From Kocuria sp. (lineage in GTDB: Bacteria > Actinomycetota > Actinomycetes > Actinomycetales > Micrococcaceae): DNA of 63,138 nt. Location: positions 9,758 through 72,895 of the forward strand of contig NZ_JAUMTZ010000007.1 in NCBI RefSeq assembly GCF_030530945.1. The letters are read 5' to 3'. Shown here in pieces: positions 33,888-41,240 of this stretch. Position 1 is the stretch's first letter; each line of letters opens with the position of its first letter. The translations under genes and the position numbers were made by a program. Under the pieces are notes generated by a model. That model worked only from the letters and a program-made list of their open reading frames with translations. It was not told the origin of the DNA and made no database searches.

Positions 33888-34457
33888 ATGGCAGACCTCA
33901 CACGACTGCTCCGCGAGGGGCGCAGGCTCTACCGGCTCTACCAGCGCCTCACCCGCCCCACTGCGGCGCCGCAGCGGGGCCCAGGCGGTTCCCCCGGGAA
34001 CGCACCGCGGCACGACGGCACCGGGCGCACCCGGGCGGGCACGGCGGCGTCGTCCGGTGGGACCTCCGCGTATCCCGGGGACTGGACGGGGCCCGTCAAC
34101 CCGCGGTGGGCGGCGAAGCCCGACGGCCGCCCGGATCCGGGCGAGGTCGTGTGGACGTGGGTGCCCTACCAGGAGGACCACTCTCGCGGAAAGGACCGGC
34201 CCGTGCTGGTCGTGGACCGGGCGGACGGGTACCTGCTGTGCGTGATGCTCACGTCCAAGGACCACGACACCGCCGCCCACGACGACCCGCGCTACGTGGA
34301 CGTGGGCACGGGTGGCTGGGACCGCTCCGGGCGCCCTTCGGAGGCGCGGCTGGACCGGATCATCCCCGTGCGCCCCGAGAACGTGCGCCGCGAGGGTGCG
34401 GTGCTGGACCGCGCCCGCTTCGACGCCGTCGCCGCGCAGCTCACGGCCCGGCACTGA
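33888..34457 (+). CDS. PemK/MazF-like protein without adjacent antitoxin
   Basis: A protein of 189 residues. The C-terminal 110 form a PemK/MazF-like domain (PGEVVWTWVPYQED, GKDRPVLVVDR, LTSKDHD, then RIIPVRPENVRREGAVLD); such toxins are mRNA interferases in type II toxin-antitoxin pairs. The N-terminal 75 residues are a basic helix and a Gly/Pro/Thr-rich linker not seen in classical MazF. No antitoxin-sized gene lies beside it. It may be a housekeeping member rather than a true toxin. ATG 33888 is preferred; GTG or ATG codons just upstream also exist. Confidence 0.78.
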   Translation: MADLTRLLREGRRLYRLYQRLTRPTAAPQRGPGGSPGNAPRHDGTGRTRAGTAASSGGTSAYPGDWTGPVNPRWAAKPDGRPDPGEVVWTWVPYQEDHSRGKDRPVLVVDRADGYLLCVMLTSKDHDTAAHDDPRYVDVGTGGWDRSGRPSEARLDRIIPVRPENVRREGAVLDRARFDAVAAQLTARH

Positions 34458-34689
34458 GCGGGAGCCCCTCCCACACCGGGGAGAGCCGCGAGTCCCCGCG
34501 CGGCGGCCGCGTGGCGTGTTGCCGGCGGCGCCCGGGGCGGAAATCTGCTAAAGTCGACGGCTGTGTGTCCGCGCTGGTCGTCGGGCACAGCGGATGGCCG
34601 CCACCGAGCGTCCCCACTCTCACATCTCAGTCGATGACCGTCCGTGAGCCCTCACTGACCTACTTCCGCAATCGTTCTAGGAGTCCCAC
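34458..34689. other. Leader region upstream of rpsT
   Basis: A 232-base gap holding TAAAGT at 34549-34554, a likely -10 for rpsT, followed by a leader of about 130 bases. The leader is long enough for ribosomal protein autoregulation, but I recognise no known leader structure. Confidence 0.45.
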
Positions 34690-34950
34690 GTGGCCAACAT
34701 CAAGTCGCAGAAGAAGCGCATCCTCACCAACGAGAAGGCTCGCCTGCGCAACAACTCGTACAAGTCCGAGCTCAAGACCCTGATCCGCAAGGTGGACGCG
34801 GCGGTCGAGTCCGGCAACAAGGACGCCGCTGCGGAGACCCTGCGCAACGCGTCCCGCAAGCTCGACAAGGCCGTGTCCAAGGGTGTCCTGCACAAGAACA
34901 CCGCGGCCAACAAGAAGTCCGGTCTGGCCAAGAAGGTCGCCAAGATCTGA
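34690..34950 (+). CDS. rpsT: 30S ribosomal protein S20
   Basis: S20 binds 16S rRNA early in 30S assembly. The 86 residues are Lys-rich and helical: ANIKSQKKRILTNEKARLRNN at the start, ending in KKSGLAKKVAKI. GTG at 34690 has TAGGAG nine bases upstream. It has its own promoter region and terminator and is convergent with holA, its usual neighbour in actinobacteria. Confidence 0.97.
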   Translation: MANIKSQKKRILTNEKARLRNNSYKSELKTLIRKVDAAVESGNKDAAAETLRNASRKLDKAVSKGVLHKNTAANKKSGLAKKVAKI

Positions 34951-34980
34951 GTCGGCTGACCCCGTCGCGCTGACGGAGTG

Positions 34981-35017
34981 AACGGGCCCGGTACTCCTCG
35001 CGAGTACCGGGCCCGTT
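34981..35017. terminator. Terminator between rpsT and holA
   Basis: A 16-bp perfect stem (AACGGGCCCGGTACTC and its complement) with a five-base loop, 31 bases after the rpsT stop. It probably serves both convergent genes. Confidence 0.88.
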
Positions 35018-35133
35018 GTCGTGTGCGGGGTGCTGTCCGCGTGTGCCGGGGTAACCGGTGCGCGAGTCCCCGCTCCGTGGCGCGAGGCCCTGCCCCGTGG
35101 CGGGTGCTCAGCGGGACCCGCTGCGAGGCCGGC

Positions 35134-36147
35134 TCAGCGGTGCCCGGACGTGGCGATCACCGTGATGGCCCGCTCCACCGCGAAGTACGGGGAGCGGGAG
35201 GCGCCCTTGACCTGGGCGTCGGCCTCCGCGATGGCCTGCAGGGCCCGGGTGACGTCCTCGGCCGTGAAGCGGCGCGCCTCGTTCTGTGCGCGCTCCACCT
35301 GCCACGGGGCCGCACCCACGTCCTTGGCGATCCGGTTCGCTCCCCCGCGGGAGCCCGCGGTCAGGGCGATCAGCCGCATCTTCGAGCCCAGGGTGGCCAC
35401 CATGGGCACGGGGTCCACCCCCACGTCCACGGCCTGGCGCCACAGCTTCAGCGCCTGCTCCGCGTTGCCGGCCACGGCGGCGTCCGCCACGCGGAACGCG
35501 GTGACCTCCACCCGCCCGCCATAGTACTTCTCCACCAGCTCCAGGTCCACGGTCACGGGGCCGTCCGCCACCAGCTGCGAGCACGCCGCGGCCAGCTCCG
35601 CCGTGGAGGTGCCCACGGCCGCGGCCAGGGCGCGGGCGGCGTCGGGCTCGATGCGCTTGCCCTGCGCCCGGAACTCCGCCAGCACGAACGCGGACTTGTC
35701 CCGGTCCGACTTGGGCGGGGTGCAGTCCAGCACCAGAGCGCGCTCCTTGAGGGCGTCCAGCAGCTTCTTGCCGCGGTTGCCGCCGGAGTGCTGCCACAGC
35801 ACGGTGACGTCCGGGTCCGGGGCCGCCACGTAGGCGAGGGCGTCCGCGAGCAGGTGCTCGTTCATGCTCGCCAGCTCCTGGACGCACACGAGCTTGGGGT
35901 CGTCGAACAGGGACGGGCTGGTGACCACGGCGAGCTGGCCGGGCTCGTAGTCCCCCGCGGCGATGTCCGTCACCTCGCACGAGCCGCGCTGGCCACGGAT
36001 GGCGTCCCGCAGGGACTCGCGGATGCGCTGCAGGATGTACTCGTCCGAGCCGGACGCCAGCACGAGGGGCTGCGGGGTGGCCTCGCGCCACGAGGTCTGC
36101 GGCGCGGCCGCGGGCTGGCGGCGGGCTGACGATCGGGCCGGTGACAT
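35134..36147 (-). CDS. holA: DNA polymerase III subunit delta
   Basis: The clamp-loader subunit that opens the sliding clamp. The 337 residues show the HolA pattern: an N-terminal RecA-like fold (LVLASGSDEYILQRIRESLRD, SLFDDPKLVCVQEL), the helical middle with ALAAAVGTSTAELAAACSQL, and the C-terminal collar. ATG at 36147 (MSPARSS) is supported by AAGGAG six bases upstream. It follows comEC on the same strand, the common actinobacterial order comEA-comEC-holA. Confidence 0.92.
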   Translation of the reverse strand: MSPARSSARRQPAAAPQTSWREATPQPLVLASGSDEYILQRIRESLRDAIRGQRGSCEVTDIAAGDYEPGQLAVVTSPSLFDDPKLVCVQELASMNEHLLADALAYVAAPDPDVTVLWQHSGGNRGKKLLDALKERALVLDCTPPKSDRDKSAFVLAEFRAQGKRIEPDAARALAAAVGTSTAELAAACSQLVADGPVTVDLELVEKYYGGRVEVTAFRVADAAVAGNAEQALKLWRQAVDVGVDPVPMVATLGSKMRLIALTAGSRGGANRIAKDVGAAPWQVERAQNEARRFTAEDVTRALQAIAEADAQVKGASRSPYFAVERAITVIATSGHR

Positions 36148-36166
36148 GGTGCTCCTTGGTGGTGCT

Positions 36167-36213
36167 GGCACGGGTGGCGCCCGGCGGTCCGCGGGCTACG
36201 CCACCCGGGTGCC
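36167..36213 (-). promoter_or_regulatory. Long hairpin in front of holA
   Basis: Arms GGGTGGCG / CGCCACCC extended by GGCAC / GTGCC with a two-base bulge enclose an inner CCCG / CGGG pair. It ends about ten bases from the holA ribosome site. It has no U-run, so it may slow or regulate read-through from comEC rather than end it. Confidence 0.45.
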
Positions 36214-36334
36214 CGGCTGCCCCACGCTGCGCGGGCGCGGGGACAGAGGCGTCGCCGTGGGTGGCCCTGCCATGCTAGCCCGCCGCCGACACGCGCGCCG
36301 GGCCGCCCGCTGGGTGTGGAGGCCTCGGTGGTGC

Positions 36335-38980
36335 TCACCGCTGGGCCACCACCACCCGTCCGCCTTCCCGGTGCATCCACAGCGCGCCGCTCTCGTCCGT
36401 GCGCGCCACCGCGGCGTCGACCTCCTGCAGTGCGGCCACAATCTCCGGGTGCGGGTGGCCGTAGCTGTTGCCCTCCCCCACGGAGATCACCGCCAGCGCG
36501 GGGTGCGTGTCGCGGATGATGTCGGTGCCGCCGTTGCGGGCACCGTGGTGGGAGGCCTTCAGGACGTCCACGTGGGGTGCGCGGCCGCCGGGGAGGGTGC
36601 GGAGGTCGCGGCGGTAGCCGTCGGCTTCGAGGTCCCCGGCGGAGAGCCAGGTGGTGGGCCCGTCGGGGCCGTCGATGGTGAGGAGCAGCACGAGGGAGGC
36701 GTTGTTCTCGTCCTCGGAGGTGACCTTCCGGTGCGCGGGGTGGTAGCCGGTTCCGGGGCCTGCGGGTGTGGGCGGGGAGGGCACGGGTGGTGCGGGGGCC
36801 AGGACCTCCACGGTCAGCGGTCCCAGGTGCAGCCGCTCGCCAGGGGCGGGGCGCACGGCGATGTCCGCCCACTGGACGAGTTCGTCCGGTGGGGTGTCCC
36901 CGGCGGCGGAGTACCAGACGCGGTCCACGTCCACGGTGTCGGCCAGGCCTTCCAGTCCGGCCACGTGGTCGGCGTGGGCGTGGGTGGCGATCACGGCGTC
37001 CAGGTGGGTGATCTGCGCCTGGCGCAGGCACCGTGTGAGGGCGCGGGGGTCCGGTCCGCCGTCCACGAGGACGGCGCTGTGCTCCCCGGTGCGGTGCAGG
37101 GTGGCGTCCCCCTGCCCCACGTCGCAGACCACGGACTCCCACGCCGGGGCCGGGCGGAACCACCACAGCACGGCGGTGACCAGCAGGACGACCAGCGCGA
37201 GCGACGCGGTCACGGCGAGCAGGCGACGTCGGGCGCGGGTGCGCTGGAGGCGGATGCGCCACACGGCGTCGGGCACCGGGTTCTCAGCGGGGGCGGCGTT
37301 GACGGCGCCCGCGGCGGGTGCCGGACGGCGCATCCGGGCGTCCAGCGCGTGGACGGCGGCGAGCGCGAGGAGTGTCAGGGCGGTGAGCAGCACGATCCCG
37401 GGGAGGCCGGGTGGCCAGGGCAGGTGCGCGCCGGGCAGGGACGCGAAGGTCTCGGCCACGCAGGCCAGGGCGCGAGCGGGCAGAGAGGCGGCGCCCACGG
37501 GCAGGTTCGCGGCGCGCTCCCACCCGGCGGCGGCGCCGTCGTGGGCGCCGGACGGGAGCCAGGCCAGCAGCGGCGTGAGTAGGTGACCGGTGAGCAGGAC
37601 GCACACGGCGAGCAGCCCGGCCACGGTGACCACGGGCACGAGCGGGGAGGTGACGATGTTCGCGGGCAGGGAGTACACGGGCAGGTCGGGGTTGAGCAGC
37701 AGCAGCGCGGGACCGCACCACAGCTGCGCGACCAGGGGCACCGCGAGGCACACGGCCACCGTGGTGGGCAGGCGGGTGGCGAGCAGGCGTGTGACGGGGC
37801 GGGCGCTGACCACGATGCCCGCGGTGGCCAGCACGGACAGCACGAAGCCCATGTCCGTGGCCAGGTCCGGGCGGGCGAGCACCAGACCGATCACCGCGGC
37901 GCACAGGGCGTTGAGGCTCACCCCCGCGCGCCCGCCCAGCATGGCGAGTCCTCCGAGCGCTCCCATCACGCCGGCGCGAAGAACGGAGGGGTCCGGGCCC
38001 ACGAGGACCACAAATCCCGCGAGCGCGGCGAGACCCACGGCCACGCACGCACGACGCCCCGCCCCCAGGGTCAGGGCCGTGAGACCGCTCAGGGTCATCA
38101 CGAGCGCGCAGTTGGACCCGGAGACCGCCGTGAGGTGGGTCAGCCCGGTGTCCTTCATGCTCTGGGCGAGGGCGTCGGGCAGCTGGGAGGTGTCCCCCAC
38201 GGTCATTCCGGGCACCAGCCCGGCGCTCGCGGCCCCGAAGCCGCCCGCGATCCGGACCAGGTCGGACCGCACGGCCGGCACCAGCCCGTGCGCCGCGGTC
38301 GGCTCGGCGCTGTGGGAGGTGTCCGGCGGGGAGGTGGCGCGGGCGAGCAGCCGTGCCGGGGTGGCGGTGCTCGCCACGGTGACGCCGCCGCCCACCGCCT
38401 GCCCGTCCGCTACGGCCTCCCAGCCGGGGTGCGTGGCGAACACCGTGAGCCGTGCGGGGGCGGGGGCCCCGTCCGCGGTGGTCACGTCCAGGGTGAGGGC
38501 GACGCCGTGGGAGGCCTCCTGCTCCGCCGCCCCGGAGTGGGAGGTGTACGGGGAGGGCGTCCCGGAGACAGTGGCCTGGACCCGCACCACCGACCCCGGA
38601 GGGTGGTGGGCCAGGAACGCGCGGGCCGGGGCGGTGGCGGCGAGGGTGCTCACGAGGGCAGCCACTCCGGCGAGGAGGACCACACCTGCCATGACCCACG
38701 AGCCGCGGCACCGCGATCGGCGGGGCTGCGATCGGCGGGGCGGGGCGACACCGCGACGCGATGCACGGGGTTGCGAGACACCGCCCCGTGATGCCTGACG
38801 GGGCCAGCCAGCGGGAAACCGCACCCATCCGCGGGGCACACGGTGCGCGAGGAGGATTGCCACCGCGCACACCACGCAGCACGCCGCGCCCGCACGCCAC
38901 TCGCCCAGCAGGGTGGCCACCGCGCTCAGCCACACCGTGAGGGCCACGGGCAGCAGCCGCAGGTCCCAGGTGACGGTCAC
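36335..38980 (-). CDS. comEC: ComEC/Rec2 DNA uptake channel protein
   Basis: ComEC forms the membrane channel for single-stranded DNA during natural transformation. The 881 residues have N-terminal membrane helices, an OB-like DUF4131 region, the Competence domain with SGSNCALVMTLSGL near residue 285, several further helices, and a C-terminal metallo-beta-lactamase domain with THAHADH near residue 665, thought to degrade one strand. The GTG start overlaps the comEA stop by four bases. The complete domain set suggests that the gene is functional. Confidence 0.93.
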   Translation of the reverse strand: MTVTWDLRLLPVALTVWLSAVATLLGEWRAGAACCVVCAVAILLAHRVPRGWVRFPAGWPRQASRGGVSQPRASRRGVAPPRRSQPRRSRCRGSWVMAGVVLLAGVAALVSTLAATAPARAFLAHHPPGSVVRVQATVSGTPSPYTSHSGAAEQEASHGVALTLDVTTADGAPAPARLTVFATHPGWEAVADGQAVGGGVTVASTATPARLLARATSPPDTSHSAEPTAAHGLVPAVRSDLVRIAGGFGAASAGLVPGMTVGDTSQLPDALAQSMKDTGLTHLTAVSGSNCALVMTLSGLTALTLGAGRRACVAVGLAALAGFVVLVGPDPSVLRAGVMGALGGLAMLGGRAGVSLNALCAAVIGLVLARPDLATDMGFVLSVLATAGIVVSARPVTRLLATRLPTTVAVCLAVPLVAQLWCGPALLLLNPDLPVYSLPANIVTSPLVPVVTVAGLLAVCVLLTGHLLTPLLAWLPSGAHDGAAAGWERAANLPVGAASLPARALACVAETFASLPGAHLPWPPGLPGIVLLTALTLLALAAVHALDARMRRPAPAAGAVNAAPAENPVPDAVWRIRLQRTRARRRLLAVTASLALVVLLVTAVLWWFRPAPAWESVVCDVGQGDATLHRTGEHSAVLVDGGPDPRALTRCLRQAQITHLDAVIATHAHADHVAGLEGLADTVDVDRVWYSAAGDTPPDELVQWADIAVRPAPGERLHLGPLTVEVLAPAPPVPSPPTPAGPGTGYHPAHRKVTSEDENNASLVLLLTIDGPDGPTTWLSAGDLEADGYRRDLRTLPGGRAPHVDVLKASHHGARNGGTDIIRDTHPALAVISVGEGNSYGHPHPEIVAALQEVDAAVARTDESGALWMHREGGRVVVAQR
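38713..38741. repeat. Two-copy 15-base tandem repeat in comEC
   Basis: GCGATCGGCGGGGC occurs twice with period 15, in frame, giving an Arg/Pro repeat in the cytoplasmic loop of ComEC (PPRRSQPRRSR). Confidence 0.6.
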
Positions 38981-40080
38981 ACCGTGACCAGGGGCAGCAA
39001 CGACTCGAGCATGGCGGGACCCACACCGCTGACGTCGTCCAGCTGCTCGGGCGCGGTGAACGGGCCGTGCTGGGTGCGGAACTCCACGATCCGCTGGGCG
39101 AGCACCGGACCCACGCGGGGCAGCTCCTCCAGCTCGGTCTCCGTGGCGGTGTTGAGGTTCACGAGCGCACCGCCCGGGGCGGGGGTGCCACCGGCAGCGG
39201 CGCCGGTTCCCGCTGACGTGGTTCCGGCAACGGCGCCCGCCCCGGCGCTTGGGCTTCCCGTACCGCTGCTCCCCGCCGAGGCACCTCCCGTGCCGGCGCC
39301 CCCGGGCTGCGCCGGGGCCGTGAGCACCTGGTCCGCGTTCTGCGCGTTGGGGATGACGATCTGCGCTCCGTCCGTGACGGTCGCCGCCAGGTTGATGCGG
39401 TCCTTGACCGCCTCCGGGGTGAAGCCGCCCGCCGCCGTGACGGCGTCCATGACGCGGGACCCGGGTGAGAGGGTGACCACGGAGGGGTCCTTCACCTCCC
39501 CCACCACGTGCACCGTGAGCACACCCCCGGTCGCGGCGCCACCCGGAGAGGCAGCCGCCGAGGCCGACGCACCGCTCTCGGCACTGGACGCCCCCACCGA
39601 CGACGCGCCGCTGTCCTCCGCACCCGCGCCGTCCGAGCGGGCGTGGGATGCGCCCGCAGTGTCCCGCCCGGCCCGAGAGCCCCGAGTGTCATCCGCGTCC
39701 GAGGACGCCTCCGCCGACGTGACCACCGCGTCCCCGTTCCCGCCACCGCGCAGCAGGGACACCGCCCCCGCCGCGAGCGCGACGAGCAGCACCAGGCACA
39801 GCAGGACAAGGGCCGGTCGGCTCAGCCGGCGGCGGAGCGTGACGTCCTCCCGGTGCCGGGCCGCGTACCCGGCGTCATCCGCAGACCCGGGCAGGGACTC
39901 GTGCGGGGACTCCGCCACCTCCGCAGACGTCGAGCCGGAATCAGCGGGTGCACCGCCCTGCGGTTCCTCACCAGGTGCGGACCCCGACCCGGTGTGCTCC
40001 TCCCGCAGCAGAGCGCTCAGCCGCTCCGTGGCGTCAGTGTCCCGAAATCTGCGCCGTCCCCTGACGTCAATCCCTCTCAT
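38977..40080 (-). CDS. comEA: ComEA-type DNA receptor
   Basis: A membrane-anchored protein that binds incoming DNA for ComEC. The 367 residues have an acidic cytoplasmic head, one helix at about 87-109, a long Ser/Ala/Gly-rich linker, an SLBB domain from about 185 to 245 (TVHVVGEVKDPSVVTL), a second Gly/Ser-rich linker, and a C-terminal helix-hairpin-helix DNA-binding domain from about 303 (VNLNTATETELEELPRVGP). The two low-complexity linkers would let it reach through a thick wall. It is the first com gene, 77 bases after degV. Confidence 0.92.
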   Translation of the reverse strand: MRGIDVRGRRRFRDTDATERLSALLREEHTGSGSAPGEEPQGGAPADSGSTSAEVAESPHESLPGSADDAGYAARHREDVTLRRRLSRPALVLLCLVLLVALAAGAVSLLRGGGNGDAVVTSAEASSDADDTRGSRAGRDTAGASHARSDGAGAEDSGASSVGASSAESGASASAAASPGGAATGGVLTVHVVGEVKDPSVVTLSPGSRVMDAVTAAGGFTPEAVKDRINLAATVTDGAQIVIPNAQNADQVLTAPAQPGGAGTGGASAGSSGTGSPSAGAGAVAGTTSAGTGAAAGGTPAPGGALVNLNTATETELEELPRVGPVLAQRIVEFRTQHGPFTAPEQLDDVSGVGPAMLESLLPLVTV

Positions 40081-40157
40081 GCCCCCACTGAACCCCGGGC
40101 CGCCACCGCACCCGGTGGGAGGGGACTGCGCTGTGGAGGCCGTGAGCGGGAAAGCCC

Positions 40158-41240
40158 TCAGGAGCCGGGCTGGGGAGCCCTCACACCGTGCGCGACGGGC
40201 GCCGAGGTGGGCCCCTCAACCACCGCCGCCTTCGCCCCCAGCCCCAGGTGGGCGCTGAGCACCGGGGGCAGCTCGCTGACCACCAGCCGCGCGTCCGGGC
40301 GGTACCGGTCCACGAGCACCTCCCCGATCTCCCGCGCCCCGTGCGGGTCCGCCACGTGGTGCACGCACAGCACCGGGTGCTCCGGCTCCGCCTCCCGCAG
40401 CGCTCGGCCCACCAGGGACATGAACCGCTCCCGCGCGCGCGGTGCGGACACCGGGCGCTCCACGGTCACGATCCTGCCTCCGGCCAGGCTCAGCAGCGGC
40501 TTGAGCTGCAGCATCGAGCCCACCACCGCGGCAGTCGGCTTCACCCGACCTCCGCGGCGCAGCGTGTCCAGCGACCGCACCTGGATCAGCACCTGAGCGG
40601 CGGCCGACGCCTCACGGGCTGCGCGGGCGACGTCGTCGACACCCGCTCCCGACGCCGCCGCGGCCAGTGCCGCGCGCACACCCAGGCCCTGCCCGAGCCC
40701 CGCGCTCGCGGTGTCCACGATGCGCACGGGGATCCCGATCTCCTGCCGGGCGATCCGCGCGGCGGCCACCGTGTCGGAGAGCTCCCCGGACAGGTGCACA
40801 GAGACCACGGCCTCGAACCCGGCCGTCTCGGCCCGGTGGTACGCGGCTCGCAGCTGCCCCGGTGCGGGCCGCGACGTGGTGACCGGGCGGCCCTCCGCGA
40901 GCGCGACCACCAGGGAGGACAGCCGGTCCGTCTCGTCCTCCGTGTGCAGCTGTCCGCCGATGAGCACGGGCATGTCCACCGCCGCGAAGCCGCCGGTGGC
41001 CTCGAAGGACGCCAGCCACGCGGGAGGAAGGGCCGCGGCGCTGTCGGTGACCACAGCCACGCGGCGCCGCTGAGCCGCGCCCTCGGCAGCGGAACCGGGC
41101 GCCGCGGCGTCGTCGCCGGGCAGAACCGGGGAACCGGAGGAGACCGGGGAACCCGCCCCGGAACCACCCGGGAACGGGCGGAGCCCGCCCTCCCCCTCGT
41201 GCGAGCGGGCGGACGGGCTCCGGGAACCGTGGCCGGTCAT
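40158..41240 (-). CDS. DegV family fatty acid-binding protein
   Basis: DegV/FakB proteins bind fatty acids, in Firmicutes presenting them to a kinase. The 360 residues include the family motifs VAVVTDSAAALP near residue 70, PVTTSRPAPGQ, VSVHLSGELSDT, and SLDTLRRGGRV. The N-terminal 65 residues are a Ser/Gly/Pro-rich extension not needed for the fold. ATG at 41240 overlaps the leuS stop by one base; a later start could exist. No fakA partner is visible in the window. Confidence 0.88.
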   Translation of the reverse strand: MTGHGSRSPSARSHEGEGGLRPFPGGSGAGSPVSSGSPVLPGDDAAAPGSAAEGAAQRRRVAVVTDSAAALPPAWLASFEATGGFAAVDMPVLIGGQLHTEDETDRLSSLVVALAEGRPVTTSRPAPGQLRAAYHRAETAGFEAVVSVHLSGELSDTVAAARIARQEIGIPVRIVDTASAGLGQGLGVRAALAAAASGAGVDDVARAAREASAAAQVLIQVRSLDTLRRGGRVKPTAAVVGSMLQLKPLLSLAGGRIVTVERPVSAPRARERFMSLVGRALREAEPEHPVLCVHHVADPHGAREIGEVLVDRYRPDARLVVSELPPVLSAHLGLGAKAAVVEGPTSAPVAHGVRAPQPGS

